Part shown: in pieces, positions 34,447-43,255 of the stretch
Numbering within the stretch: position 1 is the first letter of the stretch
Layout of the letters: every line of letters begins with the position of its first letter
DNA from: an uncultured Saprospiraceae bacterium
GTDB lineage: Bacteria; Bacteroidota; Bacteroidia; Chitinophagales; Saprospiraceae
Reading direction: 5' to 3'
Assembly (NCBI GenBank): GCA_905480595.1
Contig: CAJQQY010000229.1
Location: 1-45,731, forward strand
DNA: 45,731 nucleotides
Program-made: the position numbers and the translations under genes
The notes under the pieces: generated by a model
Seen by the model: the letters and a program-made list of their open reading frames with translations, nothing else
The model's database searches: none
Told to the model about the DNA's origin: nothing

Positions 34447-37400
34447 ATGAAAAAACTATTACCCATTATTTTTATGTTTTTAGTCTCGAATATGCTACAC
34501 GCACAAAGCGAAGTTGTAGGTATTATTGGAGAACTTACTGAGTGGTCATCAGATATAATTATGACCAATGACATGACCGACTTAAATAAATACACAGCTG
34601 AAATTGCGGTATTTGATAGCCAAGATGGAGATGGAAGTGGATTTATTGATTTAAAATTCCGACAAAATTTAGATTGGGGTACTAATTGGGGAGCTTCTGA
34701 TTTCCCTTCCGGAACAGCTGTGGATGGAGGAGCAAATATCCCTGTTCCTGCAGGCTCTTATTTGGTTGAATTCGATCGAAGTACAGGAGAATACTCTTTT
34801 ACTGAGCAATGTAATAATGTTAGTATCATTGGAGAAATAACAGAATGGGGTAGTGATATCTTCCTTACTCGTAGTTCAACTGATCCAAATGAATGGACTG
34901 GATTTATTGCAACGTTTGATAGCCAAGATGGTGATGCAAGTGGATTTATTGATTTGAAATTCCGACAAAATTCTGATTGGGGAACGAACTGGGGAGCCTC
35001 AGATTTTCCGTCTGGAACTGCTGTAGGAGATGGACCTAACGTTCCTGTTCCAGCTGGTTCATACGATGTTACTTTTAACTGTTCTACTGGAGATTATAGT
35101 TTTACAGCTGTTCCTGGTTTAGTTGGAGTAGTAGGTGAATTTACGAATTGGGGCGGTGATCCTGATGTAACTTTGAAAAGAGATGGAAACGACTGGAGTG
35201 GAATTATTACGGTAAATGAAACACATGATTTAGACGAAAATGGAACTGTAGAATTGAAATTTAGAGAAAATAGCGATTGGGGAACTAACTGGGGTGGATC
35301 AAGTGATTGTGGTACTGCTACTTTAAATGGAGATAATGTTTCTCTAGCTTTTGGTTCTTATGCAGTTACTTTCAATGATCAAACCTTAGACTACTGTTTT
35401 ACTCCAACTTGTGGGCAAGTATCTATGATTGGTGCATTCAATGGGTGGGGAGCTGATGTAAATATGGTTCGATCTGAGTCAGACCCAAATATGTGGACTG
35501 CCGAACGAGTATTTTATGCTGACGTAGAAATGAAATGGAGAGAGAATGCAGATTGGGGTACTAATTGGGGAGCTACAGATTTTCCAACAGGTACTACTAC
35601 TTTAGGAGGTGGAAATGTTCCTGTTGTAGCAGGAGAATACACAATTTCTTTTAACTGTTCAACTGGAGCTTACTCTTTTGTTTCTTCCAATAACTTGCCA
35701 TGTGGAGAGGTTGGAATCATTGGTAACTTCAACAATTTTGGTACTGCTGATCCAGCAACAGATCCAGTTACTGATGTTTGGATGAATAGAGATCCTAACA
35801 ATCCAACTCAGTTTTCATTATTTTATAATTTTGATGCTGCGACGCCAATGTACTTTAGAGAAGATGGTCAGCCTATTAGTAATGATGCTATTTGGGGTGG
35901 TTCTGGATTCCCACTTGGTGTAGGTGTTCAGGATGTAACTACGCAAATTCCAGTTGAAGGTGGAAAATTCAATATTAACTTTAACTGTTTCACTCGATTA
36001 TATGAATTCGAAAGATTAGGAAACTCTGCAACTGCACCTAAAGTATTTAATATGGTGGTAGATGGAGTTACTGATGAAGCAGATTGGAATATTGACAGAG
36101 GTGTATTAAGTGTATTGGAAGGTGATGTAGGAGATGATGGAGCACAATTCGCAGTAACTTATAACGATGAGTTTATTTTTGTAGGAGTGAATGTAACTGA
36201 TGGTGAAGTTAATTTACTTGATAACGCAAGTGGAGATAACATATCCATTTATATTGATGGAGATAAAAGCGGCGGTGATTATACCGATGCTGATATTGCC
36301 GTTAGAGCATATGATGATACTAATGGAGCGATATTAAATGGTAATACTGGAACTGCATTCGATGATTGGGGGGTTACAACTACCTCAACTGGTTACTCTG
36401 CGGAATTTTCTTTTTCATGGGCAGAATTGGGTGTTGATCCATCAGCAATTGCATCTTTTGGATTTGATGTAATCGTTCAAGATGTTGACGGTGCGGATAC
36501 AGCAAGATATGCATGGAATGGTACATTGGACAATGACACTAATACTAGTGGATTTGGTGATATGAATTTAGGTGGACTAGAATGTGGACAGATTTCAATG
36601 TTTGGTGATAATATCGGAGATGTTGGATTAAATACCTTGACAGCTACACCAACTGAATATGTAGCAACTTTTGAATTTTCAGCAGCTGAAGATATCGTAT
36701 TTAGAAAAGATAATTCAGATGTAGTTACTTGGGGTGGAGGTGCAGCACCTTCAGGAACAGCAACTTTAGGTGGAGATTTAATTAATGTTGCAGCAGGAAG
36801 ATACATGGTATCTTTTGATTGTAGCACATTAGATTATAATTTCGCTGATGCAACTGCAGGAGACTGTGTGGCTATTTCTGATAATACTTCTTCACCAGCA
36901 ACTATTGATGGTGACTTGGCAGAGTATACATTGGATCAAGTGATGGATTTAGTGGTAGATGGAGCAGATGAAAATAATACAATCACTTGGGGAACTCGAT
37001 GGGATAATGATAATTTATACATTGCAGCTCAGGTTACTGATGGAACTGTATTAAGTTCTGGATCATCTAACCCATGGGAGCAAGATGCAATAGAAGTTTA
37101 CATCGATGGAAATCACGATGCAGATGGAGAGTACGATACTGATAAAGATGTACAGCTTGTTATTCATGATGATGGTGCTGGAGCAACTCAAATTTGGAAT
37201 AATGGTGGCCCAGCTGCAGATGTTGAAGCATCATTTGCTTTAACTGCAACAGGGTATAATGTAGAGGTTAAATACCCATTCAGTAATATTGGATTTGTTC
37301 CTGGTGCAGGAAGAACAATTGGATTTACTATTGGTACAAACGATGCTGATAATGCAGTAGGTGCTAGAGAAAATCAAATTGCTTGGTGTGGAACAGGGAC

Positions 37401-37731
37401 TAATTACAATAACACTTCCGAATTTGGAGATTTGCAGTTTACAGGAGGAATGATGATTGCAAACGAGAATATTTATTTAAATAATGAAATTCTTGTTTAT
37501 CCAAACCCAGCTTCTTCTATCATTACTATTCAAGCATTGAGTGATGCTTTTGATAGCAATACAAATGTTAGAATGTATGATCTTTTAGGAAGAACAATCA
37601 TGAATCAAAAAGTTGATCTTTCAAGTTCAAATGTACAATTGAATGTAGAAAATATTCCAGCAGGAATATTCTATTTAGAATTATTAAGTTCTGATGGCAA
37701 AATTGCGATTAAGAAATTAGTGATCGAATAA
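34447..37731 (+). CDS. Secreted SusE/SusF-like starch-binding protein with two CBM9-like domains and a T9SS tail
   Basis: A 1094-residue protein with a signal peptide ending LHAQ (about 20). Six SusE/F-type beta-sandwich repeats begin near residues 22, 122, 224, 321, 418 and 713. The recurring core is (L/M)KxRxNxDWGTNWG(A/G), the aromatic pair typical of starch-binding sites; repeats 5 and 6 have lost this core. CBM9-like domains lie at about 530-705 and 815-1005 (VDGVTDEADWN, ATIDGDLAEYTLDQV, WEQDAIEVYIDG). The end is a type-A sorting domain (ILVYPNPASS, LLGRTIMNQKV, FYLELLSSDGKIAIKKL). Classical SusE/F are lipoproteins; here export is by T9SS. It probably gathers alpha-glucan at the surface for the amylase and SusCD. 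Confidence 0.88.
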   Translation: MKKLLPIIFMFLVSNMLHAQSEVVGIIGELTEWSSDIIMTNDMTDLNKYTAEIAVFDSQDGDGSGFIDLKFRQNLDWGTNWGASDFPSGTAVDGGANIPVPAGSYLVEFDRSTGEYSFTEQCNNVSIIGEITEWGSDIFLTRSSTDPNEWTGFIATFDSQDGDASGFIDLKFRQNSDWGTNWGASDFPSGTAVGDGPNVPVPAGSYDVTFNCSTGDYSFTAVPGLVGVVGEFTNWGGDPDVTLKRDGNDWSGIITVNETHDLDENGTVELKFRENSDWGTNWGGSSDCGTATLNGDNVSLAFGSYAVTFNDQTLDYCFTPTCGQVSMIGAFNGWGADVNMVRSESDPNMWTAERVFYADVEMKWRENADWGTNWGATDFPTGTTTLGGGNVPVVAGEYTISFNCSTGAYSFVSSNNLPCGEVGIIGNFNNFGTADPATDPVTDVWMNRDPNNPTQFSLFYNFDAATPMYFREDGQPISNDAIWGGSGFPLGVGVQDVTTQIPVEGGKFNINFNCFTRLYEFERLGNSATAPKVFNMVVDGVTDEADWNIDRGVLSVLEGDVGDDGAQFAVTYNDEFIFVGVNVTDGEVNLLDNASGDNISIYIDGDKSGGDYTDADIAVRAYDDTNGAILNGNTGTAFDDWGVTTTSTGYSAEFSFSWAELGVDPSAIASFGFDVIVQDVDGADTARYAWNGTLDNDTNTSGFGDMNLGGLECGQISMFGDNIGDVGLNTLTATPTEYVATFEFSAAEDIVFRKDNSDVVTWGGGAAPSGTATLGGDLINVAAGRYMVSFDCSTLDYNFADATAGDCVAISDNTSSPATIDGDLAEYTLDQVMDLVVDGADENNTITWGTRWDNDNLYIAAQVTDGTVLSSGSSNPWEQDAIEVYIDGNHDADGEYDTDKDVQLVIHDDGAGATQIWNNGGPAADVEASFALTATGYNVEVKYPFSNIGFVPGAGRTIGFTIGTNDADNAVGARENQIAWCGTGTNYNNTSEFGDLQFTGGMMIANENIYLNNEILVYPNPASSIITIQALSDAFDSNTNVRMYDLLGRTIMNQKVDLSSSNVQLNVENIPAGIFYLELLSSDGKIAIKKLVIE

Positions 37732-37756
37732 AAACTACATTTCGATAAAATAGAAC

Positions 37757-37819
37757 GTTCTTAGACAAAATCTTTAGTCAATATTCGTATGACTGAAAAT
37801 ACAGAATTTGTCTAAGAAC
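37757..37819 (+). other. Large 3' stem-loop after the SusE/F-like gene
   Basis: GTTCTTAGACAAA (37757-37769) pairs perfectly with TTTGTCTAAGAAC (37807-37819). The 37-base interior holds another stem (TTTAGTCA/TGACTGAA). It is a stable RNA structure of about 63 bases, just ahead of the terminator. Confidence 0.65.
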
Positions 37820-37824
37820 AAATA

Positions 37825-37862
37825 AAAAAAGGTGTTAGTCCATTTGGGCTAACACCTTTTTT
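37825..37862. terminator. Intrinsic terminator after the SusE/F-like gene
   Basis: AAAAAAGGTGTTAG (37825-37838) pairs with CTAACACCTTTTTT (37849-37862), followed by ATTTTG. The A-run before the stem makes it usable by the convergent Nudix regulator gene as well. Confidence 0.9.
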
Positions 37863-37910
37863 ATTTTGTGTGATTTTTTAAATTAAAAAATATCAAATGA
37901 TCAATGCTTT

Positions 37911-38630
37911 TTAAATTGTAAAATTTAAAAGCCCTTTCTCCATCAATTTATTATATTTTTTAAAATCAAAACTGTATAATTTTGCTGGACGATGAGAAAC
38001 ATTATTTTGAATTTCATTTAAATCAATCAACAAGTCAAGTGAATTTAGTTTTCTTCTAAAATTCCGACGGTCCATTTTTATTTGCAAAACAGTTTCATAA
38101 AAATTTTGCAATTGCATCAAGGTAAATTTCTCAGGCAATAAAGTAAAACCAATTGGATGATTACGAATTTTTTTCTTTAATGATTTATAAGACTCATCCA
38201 AAATCAATCGATGGTCAAAAGCTAACTCATCAATATCATTAATTGGAATCCATTCTAAATGCTTGTCCTCACTATCATGAATTTTATAATCAGAGATTTT
38301 AATAAAAGAATAATAAGCAATCGTCACTACTCGACCTAGTGGATGGCGGTTAGGATCACTATAAGCTTTTACTTCTTCAAAATACAAATCAGTCAAAGTA
38401 GTTCTTCTTTGCAACACTCGAATGACTGCATCTTCCAATGTCTCATTCATTTGCACTAAATCACCAAGCAAAGATTTTTTCCCTTCGTATGGGGGCATAT
38501 TGCAGTCTATCAATAATACTTTCAGACCTTCTTCATCATAGCCAAAAATAACACAATCAACAGAAAGAGATGTTTTTGATTCTTGTGTCAAATGTGTTAA
38601 CCATGTATTGATATTCTTAACTCTCGTCAT
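37911..38630 (-). CDS. Nudix-wHTH transcriptional regulator (NrtR/AraR-like)
   Basis: A 239-residue protein with an N-terminal Nudix-fold domain (about 20-150; SVDCVIFGYDEEGLKVLLIDC) and a C-terminal winged helix (about 165-235; LLPEKFTLMQLQNFYETVLQ, DRRNFRRKLNSLDLL). The Nudix box (GDLVQMNETLEDAVIRVLQRRTT) has lost the catalytic REXXEE core, as in relatives that use the fold to sense a ligand rather than hydrolyse it. In Bacteroidota such proteins are local regulators of sugar loci (for example AraR for arabinose). Lying between starch-binding protein and amylase genes, it is the obvious candidate to bind sites A-D, with an alpha-glucan-derived sugar as the ligand. No other regulator is present in the locus. 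Confidence 0.88.
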   Translation of the reverse strand: MTRVKNINTWLTHLTQESKTSLSVDCVIFGYDEEGLKVLLIDCNMPPYEGKKSLLGDLVQMNETLEDAVIRVLQRRTTLTDLYFEEVKAYSDPNRHPLGRVVTIAYYSFIKISDYKIHDSEDKHLEWIPINDIDELAFDHRLILDESYKSLKKKIRNHPIGFTLLPEKFTLMQLQNFYETVLQIKMDRRNFRRKLNSLDLLIDLNEIQNNVSHRPAKLYSFDFKKYNKLMEKGLLNFTI

Positions 38631-38679
38631 TGTCTCGTAATTTCTAATAATAGAATAGTTTAAAAAATAATTATTATTG

Positions 38680-38709
38680 AAAGTGTAAATTTTCGTGGTT
38701 AAATGTCAA
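38680..38709 (-). promoter_or_regulatory. Candidate promoter of the Nudix regulator
   Basis: On the minus strand TTG (38709-38707), a 19-base spacer, then TACACTTT (38687-38680). Spacing is ideal; the -7 box has two mismatches to TAnnTTTG. It starts about 43 bases before the ATG. Confidence 0.4.
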
Positions 38710-38740
38710 GGAGTAATCCTCAAAAAGTAGATAATTCTCT

Positions 38741-38748
38741 TATCTTTG
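38741..38748 (+). promoter_or_regulatory. -7 box of the amylase promoter
   Basis: TATCTTTG is an exact TAnnTTTG match, 164 bases before the amylase ATG at 38912. No TTG lies at -33, suggesting a weak or activator-dependent promoter. It directly abuts operator-like site D. Confidence 0.55.
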
Positions 38749-38763
38749 CGTCTATGTGACACA
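38748..38763. promoter_or_regulatory. Operator-like site D upstream of the amylase gene
   Basis: GCGTCTATGTGACACA; its reverse complement TGTGTCACATAGACGC shares TGTGTCACAT with site B. It sits directly on the expected amylase transcription start and about 40 bases upstream of the regulator's own -33 box, so it could act on both divergent genes. Confidence 0.6.
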
Positions 38764-38911
38764 CATGGAAAGAATTAGCAACAATATTAAAAATAAAATT
38801 ACAAAAGAGCGAATTCAACAGAATTAATTCTAACTCATTTTATGAAAGGTAATTGTTAATTTTTCCCTTCTAACATATTTAAATTTGAAAATTCATCAAA
38901 AAAAATATTAT

Positions 38912-41734
38912 ATGAACCGCAATCTATTCTTCAAAATCCAGGCATCTTTCATTCTTTTTCTTTTAAGTTCTTCTTTTGTAAATGCTCAAATTGTAACAAT
39001 TGATCCTACTTTCTTTAACGGGGATAGTGACATAACTGTTACTTTCGATGCCACCCAAGGTAATGGAGGATTGGAAGGTGAGTCTCAAGTTTTTATGCAT
39101 GCGGGGTTGATTACAGATGTTGGTGGTCCGGCTAATTGGCTAAATGTTCAAGGCAATTGGGGAACATTTGATCCTAATGTTTTGATGGCAAATATCGGTG
39201 ATAACAAACATCAGAAATCTTATAATATTAAAGATTTTCACAACTTCACAAGTACTAGTTCGACGATTGTTCAGTTGGCATTTGTATTTAGAAATGCGGA
39301 TGGATCGAAGGTGGGTAAAACTGCTGCGGGAGGTGATATTTTTATTGATGTGCCAGAATCATCTGGATATGATGCATTTTTTGTAACACCAACTTCTCAG
39401 CAAATTGTGAAGCAAGTAGGAGAGTCAATCGAAATAAAAGTGGTTAGTTCTGAAGCTGCGACGATAACTTTATTTGATAATAACCAATCAGTCACAAGCG
39501 CTGCAAATGTGGAAGAATTAGAATATACTTTGCCTGTATCAACGCAAGGAAATCATGTGGTTCATTTTGAAGTTAACAATGCGAGTGGGATTTTGCGAGA
39601 TACTTTTTCTTATGTAGGTTTGGATGGGACGACTGTTGTGGAAGCTGATCCACCTACTGGGACAAAATTTGGTCTTAATAGAATTAGCGATACAGAAAGT
39701 ATTTTAGCATTGTATGCTCCGATGAAAGATCATGTTTTTGCTTTTGGAAATTTTAATGACTGGATCGTCGATGTAAATTATTTGATGAAGCGATCATTGG
39801 ACGGAAATACTTGGTGGTTGGAGTTGGACAATTTAGATCCAAATACTTTTTACTTATATCAATATTTAATTGATGGGGCTATTAAAATTGCTGATCCTTA
39901 CAGCGAGTTAATTTTAGATAAAGATAATGATGGTGGAATTCCTGCCTCATTGGAAAGTATTCCTGTAGATTATCCAACTACTCAAACAGAAGGTCATCTA
40001 AGTGTTTTCAAAACGGTTGCTGATAATTTCAATTGGCAAGTAACCGATTTTCAAGCTCCGCGAAAAAAGGATTTAGTGATCTACGAAATTTTGATGCGAG
40101 ATTTTTTGGAAGATCATGCCTTTGAATCATTGATTGACACTTTAAATTATTTACAAGATTTAGGAGTGAATGTAATCGAATTAATGCCTGTTTCTGAATT
40201 TGAAAACAACGATAGCTGGGGCTATAATCCATCGTACCATATGGCTTTGGATAAATATTATGGTTCTGTGGAAAGTTTTAAGAAAGTAGTTGATGCAGCA
40301 CATAGTCGTGGAATTGCAGTTGTTTTGGATGTAGTTTATAATCATGCTTTTGGACAATCGCCTTTGGTGAGAATGTATTGGGATGCTCAAAATAATAAAC
40401 CATCTGCCGAAAGTCCATATTTTAATGTTGATCCAAAACATCCTTTTAATGTTGGTTTTGATTTTAATCACGAAAGCGAAGCAACGCAAACTTATGTGAA
40501 ACAGACGCTCGATTATTGGATGAGTGAATATAAAATTGATGGATTCCGTTTTGATCTTTCAAAAGGTTTTACACAAACATTTTCAACTGATGATGGCGTT
40601 TTTGCAGCCTATGATTCAGACCGAATTGCAACCTTAAAAGATTATGGAGATCACCTCTGGGATCAAGATGCAGATCAATTATTAATCCTCGAACATTTCG
40701 CAACTAACTCAGAAGAAAAGGAATTAGCAGAGTATGGATTTATGCTTTGGGCAAATGCTAATCACACTTTTAACGAAGCGACTATGGGGTATCATGACAG
40801 CAATAAATCTGATTTCAAATTTTTATATTTTGAAAATAAAAACTGGGATGTGCCTCATAATGTTGGCTACATGGAAAGCCATGATGAAGAAAGATTGATG
40901 TACAAAAATTTGCAATTCGGAAATTCAGGAAGTAGTTATAGTGTACCAAATATTGTAACAGGTTTGGAAAGGAATGCGATGGCAAGCGCTTTTTTCTTTG
41001 CAATTCCAGGCCCAAAAATGGTTTGGCAATTTGGAGAATTGGGATATGAATTTTCTATCAATCGTTGTGAAAATGGAACTATTAGTCCTGACTGTCGATT
41101 GTCTCGAAAACCAATTAGATGGGATTATTTAGACAATGACTTAAGAGTAAACTTGAATACAGTTTATAGTAAAATGATTGCTCTTAAGAAATCACATCCG
41201 GCGATTTTAAATGGACAAGCAAATCTAAAAGTAAATCCTGCTTTGAAAAAAATGCATTTGGATCATGCAGATGGGAACGTTTGTATTATCGGAAATTTTG
41301 GAGTGGAAGAGGCGACAATTGATCCTGAATTCCAGCACATAGGAACTTGGATAAATTATTTGTCAGGCGATGATTATATTGTAAATGATGTCAATGAAGG
41401 TATAGTTTTAGCGCCTGGAGAATATTATGTGTATGTTGATAATTTAGATTTTACGGCAATAGAAGATTTGGAAACTTTCGAAAATGAAATTTCTATTTAT
41501 CCAAATCCAGCCAATAGTTTTGTGAATATCACGACGACTGCTGAATTTTTATTTAATGAAAATTTTCAATTAAATATTTTTGATGCGACAGGTCGATTGA
41601 TAAAAAATGAAAAGATTCAATTTCCTTTTGAAGTAGATTTTTCTAATCAAAATTCAGGAATGTATTTCATACAATTAATCGATGACTCTAATCAAGTAGT
41701 TACGAAAAAGGTAGTTTTACAAAAAGAAAATTAA
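38912..41734 (+). CDS. Secreted GH13 alpha-amylase family enzyme with T9SS type-A tail
   Basis: Hydrolyses alpha-glucans outside the cell. I use ATG 38912; the frame from 38885 starts with TTG and adds nine residues before the signal peptide (about 1-26, ending FVNAQ). Domain order in 940 residues: an N-terminal Ig-like sheet (about 27-240), a CBM48-like N-domain (about 255-345; FGNFNDW, YLYQYLIDG), the GH13 barrel (about 370-740), a C-terminal beta domain, and a type-A sorting tail (from about 860; ISIYPNPANS). GH13 regions: DVVYNH (D473), GFRFDLSKGF (nucleophile D548), ILEHF (acid/base E594), SHDEE (D658). All catalytic residues are present. It lies directly upstream of a sugar transporter. 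Confidence 0.93.
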   Translation: MNRNLFFKIQASFILFLLSSSFVNAQIVTIDPTFFNGDSDITVTFDATQGNGGLEGESQVFMHAGLITDVGGPANWLNVQGNWGTFDPNVLMANIGDNKHQKSYNIKDFHNFTSTSSTIVQLAFVFRNADGSKVGKTAAGGDIFIDVPESSGYDAFFVTPTSQQIVKQVGESIEIKVVSSEAATITLFDNNQSVTSAANVEELEYTLPVSTQGNHVVHFEVNNASGILRDTFSYVGLDGTTVVEADPPTGTKFGLNRISDTESILALYAPMKDHVFAFGNFNDWIVDVNYLMKRSLDGNTWWLELDNLDPNTFYLYQYLIDGAIKIADPYSELILDKDNDGGIPASLESIPVDYPTTQTEGHLSVFKTVADNFNWQVTDFQAPRKKDLVIYEILMRDFLEDHAFESLIDTLNYLQDLGVNVIELMPVSEFENNDSWGYNPSYHMALDKYYGSVESFKKVVDAAHSRGIAVVLDVVYNHAFGQSPLVRMYWDAQNNKPSAESPYFNVDPKHPFNVGFDFNHESEATQTYVKQTLDYWMSEYKIDGFRFDLSKGFTQTFSTDDGVFAAYDSDRIATLKDYGDHLWDQDADQLLILEHFATNSEEKELAEYGFMLWANANHTFNEATMGYHDSNKSDFKFLYFENKNWDVPHNVGYMESHDEERLMYKNLQFGNSGSSYSVPNIVTGLERNAMASAFFFAIPGPKMVWQFGELGYEFSINRCENGTISPDCRLSRKPIRWDYLDNDLRVNLNTVYSKMIALKKSHPAILNGQANLKVNPALKKMHLDHADGNVCIIGNFGVEEATIDPEFQHIGTWINYLSGDDYIVNDVNEGIVLAPGEYYVYVDNLDFTAIEDLETFENEISIYPNPANSFVNITTTAEFLFNENFQLNIFDATGRLIKNEKIQFPFEVDFSNQNSGMYFIQLIDDSNQVVTKKVVLQKEN

Positions 41735-41744
41735 TGCAATCAGA

Positions 41745-41772
41745 TATCGGATACCATTTAAGGTATCCGATA
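41745..41772 (+). other. Hairpin between amylase and transporter genes
   Basis: TATCGGATACC (41745-41755) pairs perfectly with GGTATCCGATA (41762-41772), loop ATTTAA. No T-tract follows, so it probably modulates stability or partial read-through rather than ending transcription. Confidence 0.5.
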
Positions 41773-41800
41773 CCCAACTAAGGTCAAAACAAAACAAACG

Positions 41801-43192
41801 ATGAATAACGAACAATCAACTGTACAAAAAAAAGAACTTAGCTTTTGGCAAATATGGAACATGAGTTTTGGGTTTTTAGGAATCCAATTTGGTTTTGCTT
41901 TGCAAGGAGGTTTCATGACTCGAATTTTTCAGACACTAGGAGCGGATCAAGAATCAATTCCATTATTATGGATTGCAGCACCATTGACAGGATTATTGGT
42001 ACAACCAATCATCGGTTATATGAGTGATAAAACTTGGAGTCCAAGATGGGGGAGGAGGCGTCCTTATTTTTTGATTGGAGCGATATTGAGTTCCATTGTT
42101 TTGTTATTTGTACCTCACTCACCAGCGTTATGGGTAGCAGCAGGTTGTCTTTGGGTTTTGGATGCGTCGATCAATATTTCGATGGAACCATTCAGAGCAT
42201 TAGTTGCTGATAAATTACCTGACTCACAACGATCATATGGTTTCGTTGTGCAAACTTTAATTATCGGAATCGGAACATGGATAGCCAGTAATTTGCCTTG
42301 GATGATTTCACAATTAGGAGTGAGTAATTCAGCCGAAGAAGGAATTGTTCCAATGTCTGTAAAAGTTGCTTTTGCCATTGGTGCATTAGTTTTTTTATTG
42401 AGTATTTTATATACCGTTTTCACGACGGACGAATATCCGCCAGAAGATTTGGAAGCATTTGAAAAAGAAAAACGAGAATCAAAAAATACTTTTGTCTCAG
42501 ATATTTTAGGAAACATAGGAAGCATGCCTACGACTATGAAAAAATTGGGATTGATTCAATTCTTTTCATGGTTCGCATTTTTTACGATGTGGAGTTTGGC
42601 AAATCCTGCTTTGACAGAGCACGTTTTCCAAACACCTGCTCCTGTTAACTCAGCTTATAATATGGATGTTCCTGCAGAAGCGGAAGCATTTAATATTGCG
42701 AATACAGCTTTTCAAGAATCATCAAATTTAGTTGGATCTGCAATGGGAGTTTATGGATTGAGTTCCATGGCATTTGCATTGTTGTTGGTGTTTTATACTT
42801 CAAGAAGAAGAATTAATCGGAAGTTTGTTCACTTAGTTTCGTTAATGTTGGGTGGGCTAGGTTTTATTTTCATGTCATACACTTCACCTGAAAATTTAAA
42901 ATATTGTTTCGTGTTAATTGGGTTCGCTTGGGGAAGTATTCTTTCGATGCCTTATGCGATGTTGTCGAGTTCAGTCGATCCAAAAAAGATGGGAGTCATC
43001 ATGGGGATTTTCAATATGTTTATTGTGATTCCACAAATTATAGCTGCGCTTGGAGGGATTAATTTTGTATCAGGCTTGTTGGGCGAAGAAGCGATTAATG
43101 CGATGACCGTTGCAGGGATTAGTTTGATGATTGCAGGTTTGTTGAATTTATTGATTACGAATAAAAATGCGATTACTTATCAGGCGGAGTAA
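41801..43192 (+). CDS. MFS sugar transporter, SLC45/maltose-transporter-like
   Basis: A 463-residue inner-membrane carrier with 12 predicted helices. The loop DKTWSPRWGRRRPYFLIGA is the characteristic GRRRPYF motif of the SLC45/plant sucrose transporter branch of the major facilitator superfamily, which also includes bacterial maltose transporters. Other features: FGIQFGFALQGGF (helix 1), SINISMEPFRALVADKLP (helix 4-loop region) and WGSILSMPYAMLSSSV near the C-terminal half. It is 66 bases downstream of the secreted amylase and likely co-transcribed. It would import maltose or small malto-oligosaccharides released in the periplasm. The substrate is inferred from context. Confidence 0.9.
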   Translation: MNNEQSTVQKKELSFWQIWNMSFGFLGIQFGFALQGGFMTRIFQTLGADQESIPLLWIAAPLTGLLVQPIIGYMSDKTWSPRWGRRRPYFLIGAILSSIVLLFVPHSPALWVAAGCLWVLDASINISMEPFRALVADKLPDSQRSYGFVVQTLIIGIGTWIASNLPWMISQLGVSNSAEEGIVPMSVKVAFAIGALVFLLSILYTVFTTDEYPPEDLEAFEKEKRESKNTFVSDILGNIGSMPTTMKKLGLIQFFSWFAFFTMWSLANPALTEHVFQTPAPVNSAYNMDVPAEAEAFNIANTAFQESSNLVGSAMGVYGLSSMAFALLLVFYTSRRRINRKFVHLVSLMLGGLGFIFMSYTSPENLKYCFVLIGFAWGSILSMPYAMLSSSVDPKKMGVIMGIFNMFIVIPQIIAALGGINFVSGLLGEEAINAMTVAGISLMIAGLLNLLITNKNAITYQAE

Positions 43193-43202
43193 CAAATAAA
43201 AC

Positions 43203-43231
43203 CCGTGGCACGGCTCTAAGCCGTGTCACGG
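43203..43231. terminator. GC-rich hairpin after the transporter gene (repeat copy 1)
   Basis: CCGTGGCACGGCT (43203-43215) pairs with AGCCGTGTCACGG (43219-43231), one mismatch, flanked by AAAA and TTTTATT. It ends the transporter transcript and the convergent WG gene. An inverted copy lies at 44392-44419. Confidence 0.8.
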
Positions 43232-43255
43232 ATTTTATTAAAAGAAAAAGGGATT

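Noticed and set aside
36477-36827. 116-codon ORF on the minus strand inside the starch-binding gene
   Set aside because: Shadow frame of a clearly coding gene; no independent features.
42115-42525. 136-codon minus-strand ORF inside the transporter gene
   Set aside because: Antisense shadow of a well-supported MFS gene.
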